Positions 26,519 to 35,066 of a DNA stretch of 64,000 nt are shown one piece after another. This stretch comes from Streptomyces marianii (GTDB lineage: Bacteria > Actinomycetota > Actinomycetes > Streptomycetales > Streptomycetaceae), in the NCBI RefSeq assembly GCF_005795905.1, contig NZ_VAWE01000001.1, forward strand, positions 7,567,501-7,631,500, written 5' to 3'. The stretch's first letter is position 1, and every line of letters begins with the position of its first letter. Under the pieces are notes generated by a model that did not search any database, was not told the DNA's origin, and saw only the letters and a list, made by a program, of their open reading frames with translations. The position numbers and the translations under genes are program-made.

Positions 26519-28117
26519 CTACGAGTGGAGTCGCTTCAGGTACTCGTAGGCGCTCGGCAGCGTCTCCAGCAGGTTCTGCTGCTGGCGCTTGACCGTCTCG
26601 AACAGCGGCTCCGCCCCGGCCACGGACTCGGGCTTGTAGGCCAGGGCAGGGAGCGGCGCGTCCGGCTCCAGGCCCAGGCCGGCGAAGATGCAGTAGTAGC
26701 TGCCGTTCGTCCAGAAGTTGCGGAACTCGGCCTCGAAGTTGCCGTAGTACGTCGACTCGTCGGTGATGGGGGAGTTGATGGGCAGGCCGGCGCGGTACGC
26801 CGCTATCTTCTGCTGGATGTTGTCGGGGAGCGTCAGCTTCTTGTTGGCCTGCCAGAACGGCGTGTCGTTGCGCGGGGCGTAGAAGAAGTGCGCCTGGATG
26901 AAGTCACGGGTGTCGTCGAACATCACCTCGATCTCGCGGTTGAAGGCGTCGACCAGACCCGAGTTGAAGGTCGTGTCGGGGAAGTGCTTGGCAAGCTGGT
27001 AGATGGCCGCGGTGATGAAGTAGATGCCCGTCGACTCCAGGGGCTCCAGGAAGCACGACGACAGCCCGATGCTGACGACGTTCTTCACCCAGGCCCGGCG
27101 GTTGCGCCCCACCCGGAACCTGATGTGGTTGAAGGCCGTCTTCTCCGGGTCCAGCCCCCACATCGCGGCGAACTCGGCCGTCGCCTCGTCCTGGTCGGTG
27201 AACTTGCCGGAGTACACGTAGCCGGTGCCGAAGCGGCCCAGCATCGGGATCTTCCAGGCCCAGCCCGACGACATCGCGATCGCCGAGGTGTAGGGCTCCA
27301 CACCGCCGGCCTCGTCGTCGTGCGGCACGGCGGTGGCGACCGCGCTGTCGCACAGCAGGTGGTCGCTCATGTCGATGAACGGCTCGGCCATCGCCCGGTT
27401 GATGAGCAGCCCGCGGAAACCGGAGCAGTCCACGAAGAGGTCGGCGTCCAGGTCCTTGCCGCTCTTCGTCCGCAGCGAGGTGACGAAGCCCCGCTCGTCC
27501 TGGACCACCTCGGTCATCTCGTCCTCGACGTGCCGGACGCTCTGCTTCTCGACCGCGAAGCGGCGCAGGAAGTCGGCCACGAGCTGGGCGTCGAAGTGCC
27601 AGGCGTAGCGGGTGGCCGAGCGCCCGTCGAGCCAGCGCGGCGCCTTCATCGCATCCATGATCGGGGGCTCGCGGAAGCACGCGTAGTCGAACGGCTCCGT
27701 GGTGCGGCCCTCGTACTTGCGCTTGAACCAGTAGTGCGACAGCGGCGTCTGGTCGTAGTCGGGCAGCAGTCCGAAGGGGTGGTAGAAGTGGTCGGGCCGG
27801 CCGTCCGGCAGCGTCCTGGCCGTCGACTCGCCGCGGCCCTCGGTCCGCCAGTTCACGAATCGCACGGCCATCTTGAAGCTGGCGTTGCACTCCCGCATCC
27901 ACTCGTCCTCGGGGATGCCGAGGTAGTCGAAGAACGCGCGTTGCAGATTGGGCACGGTCGCCTCGCCGACCCCGATCCGCGGAATCGTCGGCGCCTCCAG
28001 CACCGTGATGTCGACCGTTCCCTGGAGAGCCTTGCCGAGATACGCGGCCGTCATCCAGCCGGCCGTGCCGCCGCCCAGGATGACGACCTTCTTCAGTCGG
28101 GTGTCGGTGCTGGTCAT
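26519..28117 (-). CDS. Flavin-dependent tryptophan halogenase
   Basis: A 532-residue halogenase acting on the free amino acid. Seen are the FAD motif [38 protein letters not shown], the active-site lysine in [14 protein letters not shown], the diagnostic WxWxIP (GWAWKIPM) and the second catalytic residue Glu in [15 protein letters not shown]. The length and the C-terminal region ([19 protein letters not shown]) match Trp 6- or 7-halogenases such as RebH, PrnA and Thal more than the shorter 5-halogenases; regiochemistry is inference. The flavin reductase lies downstream, and a SARP gene is divergent with a palindromic operator candidate between. The product is presumably chlorotryptophan for the NRPS. 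Confidence 0.95.
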   Translation of the reverse strand: MTSTDTRLKKVVILGGGTAGWMTAAYLGKALQGTVDITVLEAPTIPRIGVGEATVPNLQRAFFDYLGIPEDEWMRECNASFKMAVRFVNWRTEGRGESTARTLPDGRPDHFYHPFGLLPDYDQTPLSHYWFKRKYEGRTTEPFDYACFREPPIMDAMKAPRWLDGRSATRYAWHFDAQLVADFLRRFAVEKQSVRHVEDEMTEVVQDERGFVTSLRTKSGKDLDADLFVDCSGFRGLLINRAMAEPFIDMSDHLLCDSAVATAVPHDDEAGGVEPYTSAIAMSSGWAWKIPMLGRFGTGYVYSGKFTDQDEATAEFAAMWGLDPEKTAFNHIRFRVGRNRRAWVKNVVSIGLSSCFLEPLESTGIYFITAAIYQLAKHFPDTTFNSGLVDAFNREIEVMFDDTRDFIQAHFFYAPRNDTPFWQANKKLTLPDNIQQKIAAYRAGLPINSPITDESTYYGNFEAEFRNFWTNGSYYCIFAGLGLEPDAPLPALAYKPESVAGAEPLFETVKRQQQNLLETLPSAYEYLKRLHS

Positions 28118-28288
28118 GGAGCAGCCCTCGTTTCTGAGTCGGGAATCGCGGTCGGGCGCTGGGAGCCGGCGGAGAGGCGGGCCGGACGCGGCACGACCGG
28201 CCGGGCAGGACCTGAACCTCGGGCGCCGGCCGGGACCGTCGGAGCCTCAGCGTGCGCCGCCGCTCTATGACGGAACTACAGAGGCGCT

Positions 28289-28310
28289 ATCCGGCCGGTA
28301 TAGGCCGGAT
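28289..28310. promoter_or_regulatory. Palindrome between halogenase and SARP genes
   Basis: ATCCGGCC and GGCCGGAT are perfect 8-bp arms with spacer GGTATA, 172 bp upstream of the halogenase start and 64 bp upstream of the SARP start. Its position suggests an operator controlling both divergent genes. Confidence 0.5.
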
Positions 28311-28373
28311 GTAGACCCCGGGAACAGAATCGCCGCAGGCAGAACGGCATGCGGCGGACCTCAGGAGGAAGCG

Positions 28374-29360
28374 ATGACCACCGCGGTGACCGGAATTGCA
28401 CGGCATGCGGTACGCATCCGCTTCCTGGGTGACTTCGAGTTGACCGTGAACGGCGTCCCGGTGCGGCGCTGGCGGGCCGGGAAGTCCCGGGGACTCTTCC
28501 AGTACCTCGTGATCCACCGAGGTCAGACCCTCACCCGCGACCGGCTGTACGAGGCACTGTGGCCCGGCTCCGACGGAGCCGCCGGCGACAGTTCGCTGAA
28601 GGTCGCGGCGCACGCACTGCGGCGGGTCCTCGACGCCCACCCCGACGGCCCCGGAGAGTCCGGGATCCGGCTGCACTACCGCGACTTCGGCTACGCCCTC
28701 GACATCGCCGACCTCTGGTCGGACGTGGACCGCTTCCAGGAGCTCGCCCACGCCGGGCTCAGAGCCGCCGCGTCCGGCGACCGGGCCCTCGCCCGCGAGC
28801 CGCTGCGGTCCGCCGTCGCGCTCTACGCGGGCGAGTTCCTCCGCGGCGAGCGCGCCGACTGGGTCGCCGAACACCGCGAGTACCTGCGGTCGCTGGCCCT
28901 GCGAGCCCTGGACGTGCTGCGCGCGGACGCCGCCGAGCGCGAGGACTTCCCGGACCTCATCGAGGTCTGCCGCCGCACCCTCGGCATCGACCGGCACCAC
29001 GAGGAGACCTACCGGGCGCTGATGACGGCGCACGGGGAGCGCGGCGAACACGCCTGCGTGCGCCGCTGGTACGAACTGTGCGCGCGCCGGCTGCGGGACG
29101 ACCTGGCGGTGGCACCGTCCCGGGAGACCGACCGGCTGCTCCACGCGATGCTGCCCGCCCGGGCCGCCGTCACCCCGCCGCGCACCGCACCGGTGACCGC
29201 CGCGGCGCTCTCCGGACTCCGCCCGCGTGCCGTACGGCGGGCCCGGCCCGACGCCCGGACATCCGCCCTGGGGCTCGCCGCCTCCACGGCCGGCCTCCGG
29301 GCCGGGCCCCGGCCGCCCACAGCTGCTCCGGGACTCGTCCCGCCCGCACGAACCCAGTGA
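28374..29360 (+). CDS. SARP-family transcriptional activator
   Basis: A 328-residue Streptomyces antibiotic regulatory protein from ATG 28374 with AGGAGGA at ideal distance. The N-terminal winged-helix domain (IRFLGDFELTVNGVPVRRWR, LFQYLVIHRGQTLTRDRLYE and ALWPGSD) is followed by the bacterial transcriptional activator domain (FQELAHAGLRAA, LALRALDVLRADAAEREDF, YRALMTAHGERGEHACVRRW) and a short disordered Pro/Ala-rich tail. SARPs bind heptameric direct repeats near the -35 region and activate biosynthetic genes. The aldehyde dehydrogenase gene follows after 26 bp, so it probably leads the long rightward operon, acting on this and on the divergent halogenase promoter. Confidence 0.93.
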   Translation: MTTAVTGIARHAVRIRFLGDFELTVNGVPVRRWRAGKSRGLFQYLVIHRGQTLTRDRLYEALWPGSDGAAGDSSLKVAAHALRRVLDAHPDGPGESGIRLHYRDFGYALDIADLWSDVDRFQELAHAGLRAAASGDRALAREPLRSAVALYAGEFLRGERADWVAEHREYLRSLALRALDVLRADAAEREDFPDLIEVCRRTLGIDRHHEETYRALMTAHGERGEHACVRRWYELCARRLRDDLAVAPSRETDRLLHAMLPARAAVTPPRTAPVTAAALSGLRPRAVRRARPDARTSALGLAASTAGLRAGPRPPTAAPGLVPPARTQ

Positions 29361-29386
29361 CCGAGCGACCCAGTGAGGAAACCACC

Positions 29387-30961
29387 GTGACCGTGCTGAC
29401 CGCGCCGCAGGACTCCGCCGCACCGACGGCCGAGCCGTCCGCACCCGCCCTGCCACCCCGCTACGACGACCAGTGGATCGGCGGCCGCTGGACGGCCTCC
29501 GACGCCGACGGCCGTCTCGTCGTCACCGACCCCGGCACCGAGCAGCCGCTCGCCACCGTGCCCTCCGGTACCCCTCGCGACGCCGACCTGGCCGTGCGTG
29601 CCGCCGCCGGGGCCCTCCCCGGCTGGGCCACCACGCCCGTGCGCGAACGGGCCGCACTGCTGCGCCGCGTGGTGGAGGGACTGGAGCGCCGCGCCGAGCA
29701 CTTCGCCCGCGTCATCACCGCCGAGGTGGGCGCTCCCACCCGCATGGCGCTGCAGACCCAGGTCGGGCTGGCCGTGGGCATGGCCGCGCACTGCGTCGAG
29801 ACCGCCGCCTCCTACGGCTTCGAGGAGCGGGTGGGCCACTCGCTGGTGGTCCGCGAGGCCGCCGGTGTCGCCGTCTGCATCACCCCGTGGAACGTACCGC
29901 TGCTGCTCACCGTGCAGAAGCTGCTGCCCGCCCTCGCGGCCGGCTGCACCGTCGTCCACAAGCCCAGCGAACTCACTCCGCTGCACGCCCGGCTCCTCGC
30001 CGAGGTGTTCGCCGAGGCCGATCTGCCGCCCGGTGTGGTGAACATGGCGGTGGGTACCGGCGACACCCTCGGTACCGCGCTCGTCGCCCATCCGCTCGTC
30101 GACGTGGTGTCGCTGACCGGGTCCACCCGTGCCGGGCGCCGGGTGTCGGCCCTGGGCGCCGACGGTGTCAAGCGGATCCACCTGGAGCTCGGCGGCAAGA
30201 ACGCGAGCCTCGTCCTGGACGACGCCGATCTGGGGACCGCCGTCGGCGCCACGGTCGACCAGGTGCTCTTCAACACCGGCCAGACGTGCCTGCAGTGGAG
30301 CCGGCTGCTGGTGCCCCGGGAGCGCCAGGACGAAGCGGTGGAACTCGCCGGCCGGATCATGGACGGCTATGTGACCGGTGATCCCCGCGACCCCGCGACG
30401 GACCTGGGCCCGCTGGTGTCCGCAGCCGCGCACGCACGCGTGGGCGAGTACATACGCCGCGGCGAGACGGAGGGTGGCGCCCGGCTGGTCCACGGCGGCG
30501 CCGGCCGGCCCGAAGGGCTGCACACCGGCTACTACGTCCGCCCCACGATCTTCGCCGACGTCGACCCGCTGACCAGCATCGGGCAGGAGGAGATCTTCGG
30601 GCCGGTGCTGTGCGTCATCCCCTACGACGACGAGGAGCAGGCCGTACGGATCGTCAACGGGACGCGCTACGGGCTGCACGGCGCGGTCTGGTCGGGCGAC
30701 GATGCCCGGGCCGAGCGCCTGGCACGCCGGTTCCGTACCGGCCTCGTCGACGTCAACGGCGGTGCGTTCAACCCCGCCGCCCCGTTCGGCGGGTTCAAGC
30801 AGTCCGGCATCGGCCGCGAGTGCGGTGCCGCCGGACTGGAGGCATTCCTCGAGACCAAGTCGATGCAGCTGCCCCAGGCGTCCGGCGGCCAGGTGGTCGG
30901 TCCGCGTCTGCGCGCCGCGGTGCCGGCCGGCGGCCCCGGCCAGGAGAGGAACGACGGATGA
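29387..30961 (+). CDS. Aldehyde dehydrogenase
   Basis: A 524-residue NAD(P)-dependent aldehyde dehydrogenase from GTG 29387 (GAGGA 9 nt upstream). The cofactor domain reads VCITPWNVPLLLTVQKLLPA and CTVVHKPSELTPLHARL. The catalytic Glu lies in RIHLELGGKNASLVLDD and the nucleophile Cys in NTGQTCLQWSRLLVP. The C-terminal PFGGFKQSGIGRE block is intact. The N-terminal 30 residues are a Ser/Pro/Ala-rich extension absent from housekeeping members. It overlaps the A-PCP gene by ATGA, so is made with the assembly line; it may oxidise an aldehyde made by aldol cleavage of a beta-hydroxy amino acid or a side-chain aldehyde. The substrate is unknown. Confidence 0.9.
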   Translation: MTVLTAPQDSAAPTAEPSAPALPPRYDDQWIGGRWTASDADGRLVVTDPGTEQPLATVPSGTPRDADLAVRAAAGALPGWATTPVRERAALLRRVVEGLERRAEHFARVITAEVGAPTRMALQTQVGLAVGMAAHCVETAASYGFEERVGHSLVVREAAGVAVCITPWNVPLLLTVQKLLPALAAGCTVVHKPSELTPLHARLLAEVFAEADLPPGVVNMAVGTGDTLGTALVAHPLVDVVSLTGSTRAGRRVSALGADGVKRIHLELGGKNASLVLDDADLGTAVGATVDQVLFNTGQTCLQWSRLLVPRERQDEAVELAGRIMDGYVTGDPRDPATDLGPLVSAAAHARVGEYIRRGETEGGARLVHGGAGRPEGLHTGYYVRPTIFADVDPLTSIGQEEIFGPVLCVIPYDDEEQAVRIVNGTRYGLHGAVWSGDDARAERLARRFRTGLVDVNGGAFNPAAPFGGFKQSGIGRECGAAGLEAFLETKSMQLPQASGGQVVGPRLRAAVPAGGPGQERNDG

Positions 30962-32790
30962 CCGCCCACCCCGCCGCCGCGCCGGAGGTGCGGCCCGCCC
31001 ACGCGCGGCCGGACGCCGCTCTCCCGCCCCTGTTCGCGGCACTGGAGCGCTGGACCCGCGAACGGCCCGACGACCCGGCGGTCAGCGCCGAGGACGGTGC
31101 GCTGAGCCATGCCGGGCTCACCGCGCGCACCGCGGCGATGGCCGCCGGGCTGTCCGCTGCCGGCGCCGGTCCCGAGACCGCCGTGGGCCTGCTCCTCGGG
31201 CGGTCCCGGGACAGCGTGCCCGCGCTGCTCGCCGTGTGGAGCCTGGGCGCCACGGCCGTGCCGCTCGACCCCGGGCACCCCGTGGAGCGGCTGGCGTCGG
31301 TGCTGGACGACGCCGGGGTCTCCGTCCTGGTCACCCCGCAGGTGCCCGCCGGGCTGGACGTCACCGGCATCCGTATCCTGGACCCGGCCGACCCGGCCTG
31401 CCGGGCGAGCGCCGCGACCGGCCCGCTCGACGTGGTCGATCCGGGACCGGACACCTGCGCCTACGTCATCTACACCTCGGGAACCACCGGCCGTCCCAAG
31501 GGGGTCGAGGTCACCTACCGCGGCCTCGACACCTTCGTGCGTGCCCTCGCCGGGCTCGGACCCCAGCCCGGTGGCCTGGGCCTGAACGCCGTCTCGCCCG
31601 CCTTCGACGGCTGGCTGTGGTGCACCCTGCTCTACCTCGTGCACGGCCAGGGCGTCGCCCTGGTGGACCTGTCCCTGGACGGGCTGCGCCGGGCCGCCGA
31701 CGCCGGCCGCGAACCGATCCCCGCAGGACTGCGCACCGCCTCCCTCACTCCGTCGCTGCTCGCGGCCCACGGCGGCGCGCTGAGCGGGGCCGAGGTCGTC
31801 GTGGTCGCCGGCGAGCAGTGCCCGGCCGCACTGGCCGAGCGCTTCTCGCGCGGCCGGCGGCTGCTCAACGTGTACGGGCCGACGGAGGTGACCATCGCGG
31901 CCACCTGGGCCGACAGCGAGCGGGGTGACGATGTGAGCACCATCGGACGGCCGCTGCCCGACTACCGCGCCTATGTGCTCGACGACGACCTGATCCCGGT
32001 CGCCGAGGGCATCGAGGGCGAGCTCTACCTCGGCGGACCCGCCGTGGCCCGCGGCTACCGCAACCGGCCGGGGCTCACCGCCGCCCGCTTCCTGCCCGAC
32101 CCGTTCCAGGGCGGCGGCGCGCGGATGTACCGCACAGGGGACCTCGTGGTCCGCCGGCCCGGCGGCGAACTGGAGTACCGCGGCCGGCGCGACGACCAGG
32201 TGAAGGTTCGCGGCCACCGCATCGAGCTGGGCGAGGTCGAGCGGGTCGCCGCCGAACTCCCCGAGGTCGTCGCCGCCGCCGCCTGCGTCCTGGGCTCGGG
32301 TCAGACGCTGGGACTCGCGGTCGTCGCGGCCCCCGGCGCGGAAGGCGCACTGGCGGACTCCGTCACCGGGCACTGCGCCAAGCTGCTGCCGGAGGCGGCG
32401 GTGCCCGCGACGGTCCGGGTCGTCGACCGCATCCCCACCCTGACCACGGGCAAGGCCGACCGCGACGAACTCGCCCGCCGGCTCGCGGAGCCCGCGCGGG
32501 TGGAGGGGGCGGGCGACGCCGGCGCGCGTGAGCGCGACGTCATGGCGGTCTGGGCCGAGGCCCTGGAGCGCGAGGTCCCCGGACCGGACGCCGACTTCTT
32601 CGAACTGGGCGGACACTCGCTCGCCGCGGCCCGCGTCGTCGCCGAGCTGCGGCGGACCACCGGGCTGCGCCTCACGCTCGGAACACTGCTGTCCCGGCCG
32701 ACCGTCGCGGACGTCGCCGCCGAACTCGACCGCCTCGCCGCCGAGTCAGGGGCACCGGACACCGCGCTGCGCACCGCCGAGGGGGCCTGA
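30958..32790 (+). CDS. Standalone NRPS adenylation-carrier (A-PCP) protein
   Basis: A 610-residue two-domain NRPS. The A domain (about 25-500) shows YVIYTSGTTGRPKG, NVYGPTEVT, YRTGDLVVRR and TTGKADRDEL; the PCP (about 520-595) carries its phosphopantetheine Ser in FFELGGHSLAAARVV. Binding-pocket residues read by eye are D235, G236, W239, S278, V299, A301, V322, I330: a pocket with Asp for the alpha-amino group and an aromatic wall, compatible with an aromatic amino acid such as Trp, but this is tentative. The neighbours TE, MbtH and P450 give the layout of NikP1/NikQ/NikP2-type supply modules, in which an aminoacyl-PCP is beta-hydroxylated off-line and then released or handed on. Confidence 0.93.
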   Translation: MTAHPAAAPEVRPAHARPDAALPPLFAALERWTRERPDDPAVSAEDGALSHAGLTARTAAMAAGLSAAGAGPETAVGLLLGRSRDSVPALLAVWSLGATAVPLDPGHPVERLASVLDDAGVSVLVTPQVPAGLDVTGIRILDPADPACRASAATGPLDVVDPGPDTCAYVIYTSGTTGRPKGVEVTYRGLDTFVRALAGLGPQPGGLGLNAVSPAFDGWLWCTLLYLVHGQGVALVDLSLDGLRRAADAGREPIPAGLRTASLTPSLLAAHGGALSGAEVVVVAGEQCPAALAERFSRGRRLLNVYGPTEVTIAATWADSERGDDVSTIGRPLPDYRAYVLDDDLIPVAEGIEGELYLGGPAVARGYRNRPGLTAARFLPDPFQGGGARMYRTGDLVVRRPGGELEYRGRRDDQVKVRGHRIELGEVERVAAELPEVVAAAACVLGSGQTLGLAVVAAPGAEGALADSVTGHCAKLLPEAAVPATVRVVDRIPTLTTGKADRDELARRLAEPARVEGAGDAGARERDVMAVWAEALEREVPGPDADFFELGGHSLAAARVVAELRRTTGLRLTLGTLLSRPTVADVAAELDRLAAESGAPDTALRTAEGA

Positions 32791-32793
32791 GCC

Positions 32794-33543
32794 ATGGGAA
32801 GCTGGATCTCCACCTGGCCCACCGGCCCGGACGACGCGGCCCTCCCCGCGCTGCTCTGCCTGCCGCAGGCAGGGGCCGGCTGCCAGCAGTTCCGCGCCTG
32901 GTCCAAGGCCCTTGCCGGTGTCGCCCAGGTCCACGGTGTGCAACTGCCCGGCCGTGAGAACCGCTGGCGCGACCCGATGCCGGAGACCTTCGGCGAGGCC
33001 GTCGAGGCGATCACCGCTGAACTGCGCCCGGTCGTCGCGGGAGGCCGCCGGCTGGTCGTCTTCGGCCACAGTTTCGGCGGGCTCCTCGGATACGAGGTCG
33101 CCCGCCGGGTGACGCCCGACGTCCTGGTGGTCAGCGCCTGCCGTGCGCCCGGGCACTGGGACGGCGCCGGTCGGGGCATCGTCGAGGACGACGAGGAACT
33201 GGACAAGCTCTTCGACACGGCCGGGCTCGATCCGGCGTTCCTCGACCAGGACACCCGGGCCCTGATGGTCGCGATGCTCCGCAAGGACGCCGTGCTGTCC
33301 CTGAGTTACACCCACACGCCCGGCGACCCGCTGCGCGTGCCGGTGCACGCCTGGAGCGCGGCCGGCGACGAGACCGTCACTGTCGGGGACCTGGCCGGCT
33401 GGGCCGCCGTCACCACGGCCGGCTTCCGGGTGCACCGCGTCGAGGGCGGCCACCACGCAGTGCTGCGCCGCCCCGCGGCACTCCTGGAGCACCTCGCCTC
33501 ACTGCTGCGGGACGACACGACCGCGGCCGCCACCCCCGCCTGA
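32794..33543 (+). CDS. Type II thioesterase
   Basis: A 249-residue alpha/beta-hydrolase thioesterase of the editing type. It shows LPALLCLPQAGAGCQQFRAW (oxyanion region), GHSFGGLLGYEVAR with the catalytic Ser, the acid in VHAWSAAGDETVTVGDL and His in VEGGHHAVLRR. It starts 3 bp after the A-PCP stop. Type II thioesterases clear misprimed carrier proteins; beside a standalone A-PCP and P450 they can also release the hydroxylated amino acid, as NikP2 does. The sequence does not decide between the two roles. Confidence 0.92.
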   Translation: MGSWISTWPTGPDDAALPALLCLPQAGAGCQQFRAWSKALAGVAQVHGVQLPGRENRWRDPMPETFGEAVEAITAELRPVVAGGRRLVVFGHSFGGLLGYEVARRVTPDVLVVSACRAPGHWDGAGRGIVEDDEELDKLFDTAGLDPAFLDQDTRALMVAMLRKDAVLSLSYTHTPGDPLRVPVHAWSAAGDETVTVGDLAGWAAVTTAGFRVHRVEGGHHAVLRRPAALLEHLASLLRDDTTAAATPA

Positions 33544-33610
33544 CCGGCGGGTGATCCGCCGACAGGGCGGTCCCCCTTCCCACAGTACCGCCCCGAGCCC
33601 GGAGGACGCC

Positions 33611-33832
33611 GTGCCCACGACCCATCAGGTCCTCGTCAACGACGAGGAGCAGTACGCCCTTTACCCCGCGGCGCGCGAGGTGCCCGACGGCTGGACACCG
33701 GCCGGGTTCAGCGGCAGCGAGGACGAGTGCGTGGCCCATGTGGACGTGCACTGGACCGACACCCGCCCGCGCAGCGTGCGCGAGGCGACCGCCGCCCCCC
33801 GCGCCGCCACCGGCGCGGGCGAAGGAGCCTGA
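33611..33832 (+). CDS. MbtH-like protein
   Basis: A 73-residue activator of A domains from GTG 33611 (GGAGGA upstream). The conserved blocks are present: NDEEQYALYPAAREVPDGW, then SEDECVAHVDVHWTDTRP. The usual LWP is LYP here, a small departure. MbtH proteins bind and solubilise A domains; the only copy in the window lies beside the A-PCP and P450 and may serve all five A domains. It ends 1 bp before the P450 start. Confidence 0.95.
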   Translation: MPTTHQVLVNDEEQYALYPAAREVPDGWTPAGFSGSEDECVAHVDVHWTDTRPRSVREATAAPRAATGAGEGA

Positions 33833-33833
33833 G

Positions 33834-35066
33834 ATGCACATCGACCTGCTCGACCCGGAGCCCTTCGGGCGCAACGAGTTCTGGCCCGTCTTCACCTGGC
33901 TGCGCGCCAACGACCCCGTCCACCGGCACCCCGAACCCGGCACCGGGGACGAGGGCTTCTGGGTGCTCAGCAAGCACCGCGACATCGTGCGGGTGTACGC
34001 CGACAGCGACACGTTCAGCTCCGCCCAGGGCATGCGGCTCGGCAGCGACCCCGCCGCCGTCACCGCCGTCACCCAGCGCATGCTGATCGTGTCCGACGCG
34101 CCCCAGCACACCCGGCTCAAGCGGGCCCTCCACCAGGCGTTCGGGCCCCAGCAGATGCCCCGGCTGGAAGCCCTCGTCACCCGTGTCGTCGCCGAACTCG
34201 TCGCCGAGGCCGCCGAACTGGACGAACTGGACTTCATCGACCTGGCCAAGCAGCTCCCCAACAGGGTGGTCTGCGCCATGATGGGCATCCCCCGAGCCGA
34301 CTGGGCCTGGATCGGGGCGCTCACCACCGACGCGTTCGACTCCCCGGACGAGTCCGTGCGCAGCAACGCCCACTCGGAGATCTTCCTCTACTTCATGGAA
34401 CTGCTGGCCGAGCGGCGGGCCCGCCCCGGTGACGACCTGGTCAGCCAGATCGCCCACGACACCCTCGTCGACGAGGGCGACGGAACCGCACGGCCCCTCA
34501 GCGACGAGGAGATCGTCTTCAACTGCAACGGCGTGCTCTCCGGTGCCAACGAGACCACGCGCTACTCGGCCGCCGGCGCCGTGCACATGTTCGCGCAGCA
34601 GCCGGAACAGTGGGAGCTGCTGCGGAGCCTCGGACCCGCCGGGATCGCGCCCGCCGTCGAGGAGATCCTGCGCTGGACCACACCGGGTGTGCACGCCCTG
34701 CGCACCGCCCTGCGCGACACCGAGGTCAACGGCACGCCCATCGCCGCCGGCGACCGGGTCACGCTGTGGAACGTCTCCGCCAACCGCGACGAGGACGTCT
34801 TCACCGACCCGCACGCCTTCCGCGTCGACCGGCGGCCGAACCGGCACGTCGCCTTCGGCCACGGACGCCACCTCTGCCTCGGGGCCCGGCTCGCCCGCTT
34901 CGAACTCGGCGCTCTGCTCACCGAGATGCTCGGCAGGCTCGACGGATTCGAACTGACCGGACCCGCGCTCTTCAACTCGTCCAACTTCACCTGGGGCATC
35001 AGGAGCCTCCCGGTGCGGCTGCTGCGCAGCCGAGTCCCCGCACCCCGAGAAAGGGCCGCGCTGTGA
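33834..35066 (+). CDS. Cytochrome P450, probable aminoacyl-PCP hydroxylase
   Basis: A 410-residue bacterial class I P450. The I-helix oxygen-activation motif is GVLSGANETTRYSAAG, the ExxR is in AVEEILRWTTPG, and the haem-ligand loop is FGHGRHLCLGARLARFE with the proximal Cys. SDAPQHTRLKRALHQAFGP is the C-helix. The GANETT I-helix and the gene order (A-PCP, TE, MbtH, P450) resemble P450s that beta-hydroxylate amino acids tethered to a carrier protein (NovI/NikQ group). It overlaps the next NRPS by GTGA. No ferredoxin gene is adjacent, so general redox partners must be used. Hydroxylation site is inferred, not shown. Confidence 0.93.
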   Translation: MHIDLLDPEPFGRNEFWPVFTWLRANDPVHRHPEPGTGDEGFWVLSKHRDIVRVYADSDTFSSAQGMRLGSDPAAVTAVTQRMLIVSDAPQHTRLKRALHQAFGPQQMPRLEALVTRVVAELVAEAAELDELDFIDLAKQLPNRVVCAMMGIPRADWAWIGALTTDAFDSPDESVRSNAHSEIFLYFMELLAERRARPGDDLVSQIAHDTLVDEGDGTARPLSDEEIVFNCNGVLSGANETTRYSAAGAVHMFAQQPEQWELLRSLGPAGIAPAVEEILRWTTPGVHALRTALRDTEVNGTPIAAGDRVTLWNVSANRDEDVFTDPHAFRVDRRPNRHVAFGHGRHLCLGARLARFELGALLTEMLGRLDGFELTGPALFNSSNFTWGIRSLPVRLLRSRVPAPRERAAL

